A DNA stretch of 23,816 bases from an uncultured Porphyromonadaceae bacterium (GTDB taxonomy: Bacteria > Bacteroidota > Bacteroidia > Bacteroidales > Muribaculaceae): positions 1 to 23,816 of the forward strand of contig CALAVE010000097.1 in assembly GCA_937892215.1 (NCBI GenBank), written 5' to 3'. Positions within the stretch are counted from its first letter, which is position 1. Each line of letters begins with the position of its first letter. A program made the translations under genes and the position numbers. Shown piece after piece: positions 6,702-14,598 of this stretch. The notes under the pieces were generated by a model. That model worked only from the letters and a program-made list of their open reading frames with translations. It did no database searches and was not told where the DNA came from.

Positions 6702-8894
6702 TTAATAAACCGCCATAACCGTCAGTGGAGGCATGACTACGGTACCATCCGAACAACGGACTCGTTCGCCGTCGGGACGGAACGAATACTTCTTGCCCAC
6801 CAATGCATAGGATTTGACTTTCACTTCCGCGTTCCGCCAGTTCACCAGGAAATGTACGGTCTTGCCTTTGTGCTCGTAGGATGCACTCAGCACATCAGGC
6901 ACATTAATCTGCTCCAGATTGGTAAATATCTTTGATTTTCCACATTCCAGACGAATAGGATGCAACGCTCGTCCTAACTGGAGGTACTCAGGGCACGCTT
7001 TTCTCCATTCGGTAAGCCGCTTAATCAGAGTAAGTGATGCCTCGCGGTCAGGTTTATACCCGGGAGAAAAATCACGTTGTCCCCATGCCCACATAATCTC
7101 CCCTTCATCGTTGATAATCACAGTCAGGAAATCACCGGCAAGGAAGGAATAGGCCAAGCGATACTGGAATATCTCCGGGGTCTGACGGCAGTTGACGAAA
7201 TAGTCCCCACACACATTGTTGCCCATGAAGTTAGTGACATATTCATGATAGATATACGCATATAGAGGCACAGGCTGTCCGCCGTTGAAATTGAGCCAAC
7301 TCCGGTTGTCGGAGAATAGAAGTTTTGGAATGAACGGCTCTGAGGCACCGCTTTCACAGCCAATGACCAGCCAGGGATTCTCTTTGTGAACCTTATCGTA
7401 CAGTTTGCACAACGCTTCACTTTCCCATTTCCCGGGTACGGCGGGATGGCCGTGCTCATGAGAATAACAAAAATACGCTGTTCCGCCGTGGTTTTGGTCC
7501 ATCATCTGGACGTAATCCACCCCCGACGAGCTGATCTTTCGCATCTCCCCCGCAAGAGCGTTTCTCGCGAATTCCGACGAAGGACAAAGGTCATAACCGC
7601 TTCTTTGCCCGGGGCAAATCCTGGATGGTAACAAACGTCCGTCAGGACCTTTGCTCATGTATTTCTCAAGATGCCCGTCGATGAAGGCTTGTGTTTTGTC
7701 ATATTCCACAAGGTTGCTCTTTTGAGACCAGCTCATGCCGCTGCAATAGACCCCAACCTTTCCTCCTATTCCGTGCATACGATTGACGAATTCCTTAAGG
7801 GCATCTTCTCCGCCGTAAGGTGGCCACACGTAAGGCGGAGCCCAAGGGGCGGTTCCCTCCCAATGCATCAGCAGAGCCAACACGGGAGCCCCCGTCTGCC
7901 GGGTAAAGTCTTCAATAATCGGCATCGCATTCACGTAGGGGAAAAGTTTGTTGGGCAACATCTCGTCCATATCATGATGCCCCCTTACGCAATAGGTCAC
8001 GACCACGTAGGGGTCAAAAAACCACTTAGGCAACGTTTTGTTTTTCTCAAGGCGGACAAAACCCTTGTTATGCGAATCGAAGTAACGACGATAGATATCC
8101 GCCGCATAGTGCCAATCCCCCTTGAAGCAGCCAAGAACTGTCTCATTGCCGGAAACGTAGGACCCTTTTTCCACACCGGGATAAAGCCTCATCAGCAGAT
8201 GAATACCTTCTCCCATCTTGCGAAAATCCACGTGCCGCGTATTATACTGAGGATCGTGAGCGCCAAAATAGACTCCGCCTTTGTGCGTCACCTGAGCGAT
8301 AAAGGGGGAGGAAAGCATTCCGGGGTACATACCGAGGTGGCCAAAACTGGGATACTCCGGCTCGGTGTAGTTATGCTTGGATGCATCAGTGATGAAGGCT
8401 CCTTCGTTGTATGGCCACAAAATTCCCTCATCCTCCGAGGAAGTCTCTTTGACAGAGACACAGGGGTACTCCATCCATTCTATTTGGTCCTCAGTATCTA
8501 CCTTCGTCGAGAAATGGAAAAGCCCGTCCTTGCTGTCAGCCATAACGGAAACCCGCACCTGAAAGACTCGGTCAGGAAAGCCCGAGTAGGTGAAGGTCAG
8601 GCGTTTACCGCTCCGGTCAAACGCACATGTACGTGCGTCTGCGGCGGTATATAAATGAGGCGTGCCGTCTGAATCCAAGAATCGGATGCGGAAAAGCGGC
8701 TCATTATCAGTAGCGAGCAAATTCTCGTTTTGCCCAAGATAAGTTATCGCTCCGGTATTCTTATTCATGATAAGAGAATAGCCGGAATCTTTCATCGTTA
8801 GGGAAACGCCGTCTGCCACAGTCGTTGTACCGGCAATCACAAATAAAGCATGCGACAACAGCACCAGAAGGCAACAAATTCTTATCTTAATCAT
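6702..8894 (-). CDS. Secreted DUF6259-type putative glycoside hydrolase
   Basis: A 730-residue exported protein. The start at 8894 (MIKIRICCLLVLLSHALFVIA) gives a signal peptide with no lipobox Cys; the frame stays open to 9050 but that runs through the promoter. The N-terminal 250 or so residues look like a beta-sandwich of the kind found before TIM-barrel glycosidases (SLIMNKNTGAITYLG). The middle looks like a TIM barrel (PVLALLMHWEG, KVGVYCSGMSW, VDYVQMMDQNHGG, WLVIGCESGASE). Asp466 in MMDQN and Glu514 in CESG are candidate catalytic residues. The C-terminal 80 residues look like a beta domain. DUF6259 is my recollection of the family; the substrate is unknown. There is no SusC/SusD pair beside it, so it is an orphan. 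Sampled lines are less GC-rich than neighbouring genes. Confidence 0.85.
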   Translation of the reverse strand: MIKIRICCLLVLLSHALFVIAGTTTVADGVSLTMKDSGYSLIMNKNTGAITYLGQNENLLATDNEPLFRIRFLDSDGTPHLYTAADARTCAFDRSGKRLTFTYSGFPDRVFQVRVSVMADSKDGLFHFSTKVDTEDQIEWMEYPCVSVKETSSEDEGILWPYNEGAFITDASKHNYTEPEYPSFGHLGMYPGMLSSPFIAQVTHKGGVYFGAHDPQYNTRHVDFRKMGEGIHLLMRLYPGVEKGSYVSGNETVLGCFKGDWHYAADIYRRYFDSHNKGFVRLEKNKTLPKWFFDPYVVVTYCVRGHHDMDEMLPNKLFPYVNAMPIIEDFTRQTGAPVLALLMHWEGTAPWAPPYVWPPYGGEDALKEFVNRMHGIGGKVGVYCSGMSWSQKSNLVEYDKTQAFIDGHLEKYMSKGPDGRLLPSRICPGQRSGYDLCPSSEFARNALAGEMRKISSSGVDYVQMMDQNHGGTAYFCYSHEHGHPAVPGKWESEALCKLYDKVHKENPWLVIGCESGASEPFIPKLLFSDNRSWLNFNGGQPVPLYAYIYHEYVTNFMGNNVCGDYFVNCRQTPEIFQYRLAYSFLAGDFLTVIINDEGEIMWAWGQRDFSPGYKPDREASLTLIKRLTEWRKACPEYLQLGRALHPIRLECGKSKIFTNLEQINVPDVLSASYEHKGKTVHFLVNWRNAEVKVKSYALVGKKYSFRPDGERVRCSDGTVVMPPLTVMAVY

Positions 8895-8936
8895 AATATT
8901 AATTTTAATAAATAATACTTGAATTCTCACTACTTG

Positions 8937-8967
8937 CAAATTTACAAAAAAAATCATAGGTAGCAAA
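8937..8967 (-). promoter_or_regulatory. Promoter of the DUF6259 gene
   Basis: On minus, TAAATTTG (8944 down to 8937) follows a TTTG at 8967-8964 with a 19-base spacer. The -7 box is about 42 bases before the ATG. Confidence 0.65.
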
Positions 8968-8978
8968 CGTCTGGAGCG

Positions 8979-8986
8979 TATTTTTG
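8979..8986 (+). promoter_or_regulatory. Possible -7 box of the GYF_2 gene
   Basis: TATTTTTG fits TAnnTTTG but has no clear -33 partner and would give a leader of about 90 nt. A one-mismatch alternative, TATATTGG, lies near 9039. The choice is unresolved. Confidence 0.3.
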
Positions 8987-8994
8987 GCATGGAA

Positions 8995-9011
8995 TTTGCC
9001 ATACAGGCAAA
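8995..9011. repeat. Short perfect inverted repeat in the divergent intergenic region
   Basis: TTTGCC, five bases, GGCAAA. It lies between the divergent DUF6259 and GYF_2 genes and could be an operator or a small leader hairpin. Confidence 0.35.
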
Positions 9012-9079
9012 CACTAAAACGGCGAAAAATCCGTTTATTATATTGGGCAATAAGGTTTAACCTATCAAGAACAAGGACT

Positions 9080-9622
9080 ATGAAATATTTTATCGCTGAA
9101 AACGGGCAACAGATTGGACCGCTGGAGATAACAGAACTCACCGCGCATGGGCTCACCGTAAACTCTCTCGTGTGGCACGAAGGCTTGCCGCAATGGGAAC
9201 GTGCCGCCAACGTACCCGAACTTCATCCGCTGCTAGGCATCACCCCGCAGCCGCCCACTCCTCCGCCATTCGGTGAGACTATTCAGCCTGAACCGCAGCC
9301 GGCAACTCCTGTCACGCCGGTCAACAACTATTCCATGCCGCAGCCGGCCATCTACGTGAAGCCGGAGACTAACACCCCGGGAACCATCGGGTTCATCCTC
9401 GTTGTCGTAGCCTACGTCCTTTTTTGGATGCCCGGTGTTAATTCCATTCTGGGGCTCCTGGGTCTGCTATTCTCGTTCATTGGCCTTTTCAAGACTCCGC
9501 GCGGACTCGCCGTTGCAGGTTTCGTTATGGCTATGATAGGCTTGGGTGTCACCCTATTCATCCTCACCACCTTCCTCGGCTCATACGCAGGCTGGAATTT
9601 CTTCTTCCCCTTCCTCGAATAA
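9080..9622 (+). CDS. GYF_2-domain membrane protein
   Basis: A 180-residue protein. The start at 9080 begins the domain exactly (MKYFIAENGQQIGPLEITEL). Residues 1-50 form a GYF_2 domain, with the G..IGPL turn and the VWHEGLPQW core. A proline-rich linker follows at about 52-90 (QPPTPPPFGETIQPEP). The C-terminal 85 residues hold two or three hydrophobic segments (TIGFILVVVAYVLFW, SILGLLGLLFSFIGLF, LAVAGFVMAMIGLGVTLFIL), similar to DUF4190-type tails. GYF_2 domains are thought to bind partners or proline-rich peptides, and the protein's own linker is such a sequence. The function is unknown. It is divergent from the DUF6259 gene, with no obvious link to it. Confidence 0.85.
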   Translation: MKYFIAENGQQIGPLEITELTAHGLTVNSLVWHEGLPQWERAANVPELHPLLGITPQPPTPPPFGETIQPEPQPATPVTPVNNYSMPQPAIYVKPETNTPGTIGFILVVVAYVLFWMPGVNSILGLLGLLFSFIGLFKTPRGLAVAGFVMAMIGLGVTLFILTTFLGSYAGWNFFFPFLE

Positions 9623-9676
9623 ACTCCACCCGAAAAGAATCCACACCCGTTTTTCACGAAACACAGATATTCTTTG

Positions 9677-9684
9677 TAACTTTG
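9677..9684 (+). promoter_or_regulatory. -7 box of the dus-glycosyltransferase operon
   Basis: TAACTTTG, about 28 bases before the ATG at 9713. A TTTTC at about 9650 may serve as a weak -33 element. Confidence 0.55.
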
Positions 9685-9712
9685 CCGTGTAAAGTGAATT
9701 TCACCTCTAAGA

Positions 9713-10693
9713 ATGAAGATAGGGAACATCGATTTGGGAGATAGACCGGTCATGCTGGCTCCGATGGAGGACGTGACCGACCAGTCGTTCAGGCAGATTT
9801 GCCGTGAGCAGGGGGCGGATATGGTTTATACCGAATTTGTCTCAGCCGACGCGCTGGTGCGTAACATCGCCAGCACCATTCGCAAACTGCACATTGCCGG
9901 CGCAGAACGGCCCGCCGCAATCCAAATCTATGGCAAGGAGGTTGGGCCCATGGTGGAAGCCGCCAAGATTGCCGCTGAAGCAAAGCCCGACGTGCTCGAC
10001 ATCAACTTCGGTTGCCCCGTGAAGAAAGTGGCCTCGAAGGGCGCGGGAGCGGGCTTGCTCAGGAACATCCCACTCATGCTCGAAATCACACGCGAGGTGG
10101 TGAAGGCCGTCAACGTACCGGTAACGGCTAAGACCCGCTTGGGGTGGGACCACGACCACAAAATCATAGTGGAACTTGCCGAGCAACTGCAGGACTGCGG
10201 CATCCAAGCTCTCACCATCCACGGACGCACTCGCTCGCAGATGTATAACGGGGAGGCCGACTGGACCCTGATAGGCAAAGTGAAGGAAAATCCTCGAATG
10301 ACCATTCCCATAATAGGCAACGGCGACATCACATCACCGCAGAAACTGGCCGAATACTACGACCGCTACGGCGTGGACGGGATAATGGTGGGACGCGCCA
10401 GCATAGGCTGTCCCTGGATTTTCCGCGAAATGAAAGAATATCTCCGCACCGGCGAGATTCCGCAGATTTCCAACCGCGAGAAGATGAGCCTTATCCGACG
10501 CCAAATCAGTGAGTCGATTGGGCGGATTGACGAATACCGCGGTATCCTGCACATTCGCCGTCACCTTGCCGCAACTCCTCTGTTCAAGGGGATTCGCAAC
10601 TTCCGCGAGACGCGAATTGCCATGCTTCGTGCCAACACGGCCTACGAACTGAACAGCATTTTAGACCGCATTGAAAACGAATATTTGCAATGA
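9713..10693 (+). CDS. dus: tRNA-dihydrouridine synthase (DusB/NifR3 type)
   Basis: A 326-residue FMN enzyme that reduces uridine to dihydrouridine in the D-loop of tRNAs using NAD(P)H. The N-terminal TIM barrel opens with the flavin-site motif MLAPMEDVTDQSFR. The catalytic Cys is residue 101 in NFGCPVKKV, followed by the GAGAGLL loop. TAKTRLGWD and LTIHGRTRSQMYNGEADW are typical of the family, and GIMVGRASIGCPWIF forms the phosphate-binding end of the barrel. A small C-terminal helical domain follows. The length is normal. It overlaps the downstream glycosyltransferase gene by four bases (ATGA), so the two are translated together. The subfamily, and so the target uridine, is not certain from sequence. 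Confidence 0.95.
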   Translation: MKIGNIDLGDRPVMLAPMEDVTDQSFRQICREQGADMVYTEFVSADALVRNIASTIRKLHIAGAERPAAIQIYGKEVGPMVEAAKIAAEAKPDVLDINFGCPVKKVASKGAGAGLLRNIPLMLEITREVVKAVNVPVTAKTRLGWDHDHKIIVELAEQLQDCGIQALTIHGRTRSQMYNGEADWTLIGKVKENPRMTIPIIGNGDITSPQKLAEYYDRYGVDGIMVGRASIGCPWIFREMKEYLRTGEIPQISNREKMSLIRRQISESIGRIDEYRGILHIRRHLAATPLFKGIRNFRETRIAMLRANTAYELNSILDRIENEYLQ

Positions 10694-11700
10694 TGAAGAA
10701 GGTTGCCGTAATAATTCTGAACTGGAACGGTGCCGCACTGCTGCGGAAGTACCTGCCGTCGGTGATTGAGAACACCGATGCCGAGGTGGCCGACGTGATT
10801 GTGGCCGACAACGGCAGCACTGATGACAGTCTGCAGGTGCTTGCAAGCGAGTTTCCGGGTGTCAGGACCATCCTTTTTGAGCAGAACCATGGTTTCGCCG
10901 GTGGCTATAACCTGGCGCTGCAGCAATGCAGTGAATATGAGTACTCCGTGCTGCTCAACAGCGACGTGCGCACTCCCGCCCGCTGGCTGCAGCCGCTCTT
11001 AGCCTATATGAAGCAGAACCCGCAGGTGGGTGCAGTTCAGCCCAAGATTCTGAAAGACCGTGACGACGATCGTCAGGTGTTTGAATACGCCGGTGCCGCC
11101 GGTGGATTCATCGATCGACACGGATACCCATTCTGCCGAGGGCGTATTTTCGGAACCGTTGAAGATGACTACGGTCAGTACGACACCGATGAACCCCTCG
11201 ACATCTTCTGGGCAACCGGTGCCTGTCTAATGGTACGCACCGAACTCTACAATCGGTTGGGCGGATTGGATGCCGGGTTCTTCGCCCACATGGAGGAAAT
11301 AGACCTGTGCTGGCGCATACATCTTGCCGGATTCGCAATAAAGGCAGTGACACAAAGCCGTGTGTATCACTTGGGCGGCGGCTCGCTTCCGCAGGGAAAT
11401 CCGCGAAAAGTGTACCTGAATTTCCGCAACAACCTGATTCTCCTGCACAAGAATCTGCCGCAAAAGCAAGGACGACGACTCCTTTTCGTGCGACGGCTCT
11501 ACGACTCGCTGGCCTTCTTCGCAGAAGTGGCCAAACTGCATTTCGCCAGCGCTCGGGCCATCATCAAGGCACACAACGACTTCAGGCAGATGCGCAAGCA
11601 GTACACCACATTCCCCTCTCGTGATGCACGAAAAGACATACCTGCCTGCAACTGCGACATCATCGCAGACTACTATCTGCGCCACCGACGCACGTTCTGA
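10690..11700 (+). CDS. Family 2 glycosyltransferase (rhamnosyltransferase-like)
   Basis: A 336-residue GT-A fold enzyme that transfers a sugar from a nucleotide donor, likely to a cell-surface glycan. The N-terminus has VAVIILNWNG, the VADNGSTDDS nucleotide site, NHGFAGGYN and LLNSDV in the DxD position. The acceptor/base region FFAHMEEIDLCWR (Glu202, Glu203, Asp205) and WATGACLMVR are typical of rhamnosyltransferase-like GT2 proteins. The C-terminal 80 residues are helical and basic, suggesting peripheral membrane contact. A second ATG lies at 10693. It is coupled to dus by a four-base overlap, a link that is probably not functional. No other glycan-locus genes are nearby, so the acceptor is unknown. 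Confidence 0.92.
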   Translation: MMKKVAVIILNWNGAALLRKYLPSVIENTDAEVADVIVADNGSTDDSLQVLASEFPGVRTILFEQNHGFAGGYNLALQQCSEYEYSVLLNSDVRTPARWLQPLLAYMKQNPQVGAVQPKILKDRDDDRQVFEYAGAAGGFIDRHGYPFCRGRIFGTVEDDYGQYDTDEPLDIFWATGACLMVRTELYNRLGGLDAGFFAHMEEIDLCWRIHLAGFAIKAVTQSRVYHLGGGSLPQGNPRKVYLNFRNNLILLHKNLPQKQGRRLLFVRRLYDSLAFFAEVAKLHFASARAIIKAHNDFRQMRKQYTTFPSRDARKDIPACNCDIIADYYLRHRRTF

Positions 11701-11737
11701 TAAGTTCTCCTAAGAGTTTTAATACCCTAACCCCTTT

Positions 11738-12691
11738 TCAGTTAACCACATTCTGCGGAGTGCCGGCAATGAAGCGGCGCACATTCTCCACGGCAATCTG
11801 CATCAGCCTGGTTCGCGCCTCGCGGCTGGCCCACGCTATGTGCGGCGTAATGTGGCAGTTTGGGGCCGATAGCAACGGATTGTCGGCAGTCGGCGGCTCT
11901 TGCGACAGCACATCCAGGCATGCCGCAGCGATTACCTCGCCGCGCAATGCTTCGGCCAGGTCCTGCTCATTAACCAGTTGCCCACGACCGGTATTAATCA
12001 GTATGGCCGTGGACTTCATCATGGCAAGGCGGTGTCTGCACACCAGCCCGGCCGTGTCGGGAGTGAGCGGACAGTGAAGCGACAACACGTCGCTCAGCCG
12101 GAACAGCGAGTCCATGCCCACGCGCTCCACACCTTCCGGCAATTGCTCCTGCGGCTTCGACGTATAGGCTATCACCTTCATTCCCAGGCTCAACGCTATC
12201 TTCGCAACTGCCATTCCTATCTGTCCCAGCCCCACTATACCGAACGTCTTCCCTGCAAGTTCCAGAACAGGCGAACTGATGTAACTGAAGTCCTTGCAAC
12301 GGCTCCACTGCCCCGAACGCACCTCTCGCGCATAGGTGGCAACGGGAGTTACCACATTAAGCAGGTGAGCGAACACCATCTGCGCCACCGATGTTGTGCT
12401 GTAGGCTGGCACATTAGTCACCACAATCCCACGCTCGGCAGCGGCCTCGGCATCCACGATGTTGTAACCGGTAGCAAGCACACCTATGTATCTCAGCGCC
12501 GGCAGCGACTCAATCCGCTCACGAGTGAAAGGAACCTTGTTAGTTAGCACCACCTCGGCATCTTTCACTCGCTCCATAACCTCATGAGGCGCGGTACGGT
12601 CATATATCACACACTCACCAAGCGTATTAAGGCCATCCCACGACAAGTCGCCGGGATTACCGGCGAAACCGTCAAGAACAACAATCTTCAT
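11738..12691 (-). CDS. D-2-hydroxyacid dehydrogenase (glycerate dehydrogenase-like)
   Basis: A 317-residue NAD-dependent oxidoreductase that interconverts a 2-keto acid and a D-2-hydroxy acid; hydroxypyruvate/glycerate is the likeliest pair. The start at 12691 (MKIVVLDGFAGNPGDLSW) is preferred; a GTG three codons earlier is possible. The Rossmann motif GLGQIG is at 154-159. The catalytic triad residues Arg236 (NTGRGQLV), Glu265 (SQEP) and His284 (HIAWAS) are all present. A 37-base gap separates it from the convergent glycosyltransferase gene. Its promoter is back to back with that of menA. Substrate preference cannot be read from the sequence. Confidence 0.92.
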   Translation of the reverse strand: MKIVVLDGFAGNPGDLSWDGLNTLGECVIYDRTAPHEVMERVKDAEVVLTNKVPFTRERIESLPALRYIGVLATGYNIVDAEAAAERGIVVTNVPAYSTTSVAQMVFAHLLNVVTPVATYAREVRSGQWSRCKDFSYISSPVLELAGKTFGIVGLGQIGMAVAKIALSLGMKVIAYTSKPQEQLPEGVERVGMDSLFRLSDVLSLHCPLTPDTAGLVCRHRLAMMKSTAILINTGRGQLVNEQDLAEALRGEVIAAACLDVLSQEPPTADNPLLSAPNCHITPHIAWASREARTRLMQIAVENVRRFIAGTPQNVVN

Positions 12692-12725
12692 AGCATTCAC
12701 AAAAATTTTGTTTTATTCTTCAGTA

Positions 12726-12733
12726 CAAAGATA
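12726..12733 (-). promoter_or_regulatory. -7 box of the dehydrogenase gene
   Basis: On minus this reads TATCTTTG, about 34 bases before the ATG at 12691. No well-spaced -33 TTG was found. Confidence 0.55.
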
Positions 12734-12755
12734 AGCATTTTCGCCCCAACTTTAG

Positions 12756-12763
12756 TAACTTTG
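12756..12763 (+). promoter_or_regulatory. -7 box of menA
   Basis: TAACTTTG lies about 20 bases before the ATG at 12783. It is only 22 bases from the opposing -7 box of the dehydrogenase gene, so the two polymerases would compete for the same DNA. Confidence 0.6.
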
Positions 12764-12782
12764 CGGAAAAGATGTGGAACAA

Positions 12783-13679
12783 ATGAAAAAAGAACTGAAA
12801 ATATGGATTGAGGCAATAAGGCTGCGCACCCTGCCCGTATCGGTTTCCGGAGTGCTGATGGCGATGGGTGTAGCGCAGTGGGACGGCAAGTTTAAGTGGA
12901 TGCCGGCTCTGCTTTGCCTCGCATTTGCCGTTCTGGCGCAGATTGCGTCAAACTTTGCCAACGAATACTACGACTACTTGAAAGGCACCGACAAAGCCGG
13001 GCGCGTAGGTCCCAGACGTGGCGTGACCGAGGGTGATATAGAGCCTCGCACATTGCGCAACGTCACATTCGCCACTCTGGCAGCGTCGCTGGCCATAGGG
13101 TGTTGCCTCATCCCGTACGGGGGCTGGTGGCTGGTGCCCGTGGGCGCGTTCATAGCGCTGGGAGTGCTGGCCTACAGCACCGGTCCATACCCGCTCTCCT
13201 ACCACGGACTGGGTGAAGTGGCCGTATTCATCTTCTATGGCCTTATTCCGGTGAATTTCAGTTACTACGTTATTGCCGGGCAGTTCTCTCCACTGGCGTT
13301 GCTTGCATCGCTTACCATCGCCTTTATGGGGGTTAACGTGCTGCTGGTGAACAACTACCGCGACGTTGATGATGACCGCGAGGCAGGGAAACGCACATCA
13401 GTGGTGATTTTCGGGCGTAAACCGGCTGCAGCAGCCTATCTGATTAACGGTTTCATGGCCATCTCGTTTTTGGCTCCGTTATGGCTGGTGGCTGCGCTGG
13501 GCGGGCGCATCAGCGTATGGTGCCTAACCATTCCGGTGCTCTATCTGGTTATGCACATCGCTACATGGAACAAACTCACTCACCGCGACGGTGCCGCACT
13601 GAATCCGCTTCTTGGCGCCACAGCACGCAATATGCTGATTTTCACCATTCTTATGACAATCGCTTTATCGGTACTCTAA
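12783..13679 (+). CDS. menA: 1,4-dihydroxy-2-naphthoate polyprenyltransferase
   Basis: An integral membrane UbiA-family enzyme of 298 residues that attaches the polyprenyl tail to 1,4-dihydroxy-2-naphthoate in menaquinone synthesis. The first Asp-rich motif is at residues 60-70 (NEYYDYLKGTD) and the second is NNYRDVDDDREAGKRT; both bind the Mg-diphosphate of the prenyl donor. About eight hydrophobic helices lie between and around them. The start at 12783 was chosen over a GTG at 12774 because the -7 box at 12756-12763 leaves little room for the earlier start. Menaquinone is used in fumarate respiration in Bacteroidales. Its last 15 bases overlap the convergent AlkZ-related gene. No other men gene is in the window. 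Confidence 0.95.
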   Translation: MKKELKIWIEAIRLRTLPVSVSGVLMAMGVAQWDGKFKWMPALLCLAFAVLAQIASNFANEYYDYLKGTDKAGRVGPRRGVTEGDIEPRTLRNVTFATLAASLAIGCCLIPYGGWWLVPVGAFIALGVLAYSTGPYPLSYHGLGEVAVFIFYGLIPVNFSYYVIAGQFSPLALLASLTIAFMGVNVLLVNNYRDVDDDREAGKRTSVVIFGRKPAAAAYLINGFMAISFLAPLWLVAALGGRISVWCLTIPVLYLVMHIATWNKLTHRDGAALNPLLGATARNMLIFTILMTIALSVL

Positions 13680-14387
13680 CACACTTGTCATCTGGCTCTG
13701 GGTTATCCCGGGAAAATGTTTCTTCAGGAACATGCGCAGAACTCTGAGCGACTCCTCCGGTGTGCAGTCCACCGCTATGCGGTCGTCACCGAAAAAATCC
13801 TCGGGAGTGCAGTAGCGTGCCACGCCCCACCCGTAAGTGCGTCCTTTGCGGTCGGTCTTATATTCAAAGGCCGCAATCAGCACGTGCCCCGACATTTGCA
13901 GATGCGTTATCAGCGAATCGAACGACGGCCGGGCATTACGCTGCTTGGCGGGTTTTGGCGTGATGTCGTTCTCTTTGTTGTAGGCTCTCACTAATGGGTT
14001 ACTCTCACGAGGCGAGCGGGCCGTGACATACCCGCAAAGTTTCTTCAATTCGCCCGACAACAGCGACTTGTGTTCACGTATCACCCTAAGCACACGCTCC
14101 TCATCAGCCGACAGCACATGCAAGGCTCGCCTGTAGTTAACCAGATGAGGGAACACCTCCATCGACACGAAACACGCCTTAGATTTGAAGAACTTGCCGT
14201 AGGCGCAGTCGGCCTCCAAGATTATGTCGCTTTTCCAGTCCCAAACGCCCATTGTGTTGTCGTCAGGGAACCACAATTCCATAGGGGTCTCTTCTTCAAG
14301 CGAAAAGTGGGGTATATCACTCTCAAAGAACGGAAGGAAACCGCGTTCGTTCACCAGCAACGCCACATCGTGAGGAGTCTGTATCAT
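13665..14387 (-). CDS. AlkZ-related protein of unknown role
   Basis: A 240-residue protein. The start at 14387 (MIQTPHDVALLVNERGFLPFF) is preferred; the open frame to 14483 is not protein-like. Residues such as WGVARYCTPEDFFG, the SGELKKLCGY segment and an HxxxAAFEYKTDRKGRTYGW stretch resemble the C-terminal part of winged-helix DNA glycosylase-type proteins (AlkZ/YcaQ), and the name AlkZ-related is from memory. No catalytic QxQ/QxD-type motif of true AlkZ was recognised, so glycosylase activity is not supported. No signal peptide or membrane segment is seen. Its 3' end overlaps menA by 15 bases. Confidence 0.7.
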   Translation of the reverse strand: MIQTPHDVALLVNERGFLPFFESDIPHFSLEEETPMELWFPDDNTMGVWDWKSDIILEADCAYGKFFKSKACFVSMEVFPHLVNYRRALHVLSADEERVLRVIREHKSLLSGELKKLCGYVTARSPRESNPLVRAYNKENDITPKPAKQRNARPSFDSLITHLQMSGHVLIAAFEYKTDRKGRTYGWGVARYCTPEDFFGDDRIAVDCTPEESLRVLRMFLKKHFPGITQSQMTSVLEYR

Positions 14388-14420
14388 AGTGCACAATGAT
14401 TTAGATTCTTTTATTCTCTC

Positions 14421-14428
14421 CAAATTTA
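14421..14428 (-). promoter_or_regulatory. -7 box of the AlkZ-related gene
   Basis: On minus this reads TAAATTTG, about 33 bases before the ATG at 14387. The -33 region is poor. Confidence 0.5.
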
Positions 14429-14470
14429 CACAAATTCCTGCTAATTTCCCACGAAAAAGAAAGAATAATT

Positions 14471-14500
14471 TTGCAGTTTCCAAAAAAAGGCCTACCTTTG
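14471..14500 (+). promoter_or_regulatory. Promoter of tRNA-Lys
   Basis: TTG at 14471-14473 (within TTTTG) and TACCTTTG at 14493-14500 have a 19-base spacer. The tRNA begins at 14518. A small CGCTTTTAAGCG palindrome at 14504-14515 lies between. Confidence 0.7.
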
Positions 14501-14517
14501 CAACGCTTTTAAGCGAT

Positions 14518-14590
14518 GACTCGCTAGCTCAGCAGGTAGAGCATCACACTTTTAATGTGGGGGTCTTGGGTTCGAGCCCCAAGCGGGTCA
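14518..14590 (+). tRNA. tRNA-Lys (anticodon TTT)
   Basis: A 73-nt cloverleaf. Acceptor GACTCGC (14518-14524) pairs with GCGGGTC (14583-14589), then discriminator A. The anticodon stem TCACA/TGTGG holds loop CTTTTAA, with TTT at 14551-14553. The T loop is GTTCGAGCC-like. The CCA end is not encoded. Confidence 0.97.
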
Positions 14591-14598
14591 CAAGCAGT

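Noticed and set aside
7671..8654. A 327-codon open frame on plus opposite the DUF6259 gene
   Set aside because: No start context, no domain, and it is fully overlapped by a convincing secreted enzyme.
11701..11737. CTC-CTAA-GAG followed by TTTT as a terminator of the glycosyltransferase gene
   Set aside because: A three-pair stem is too weak to support.
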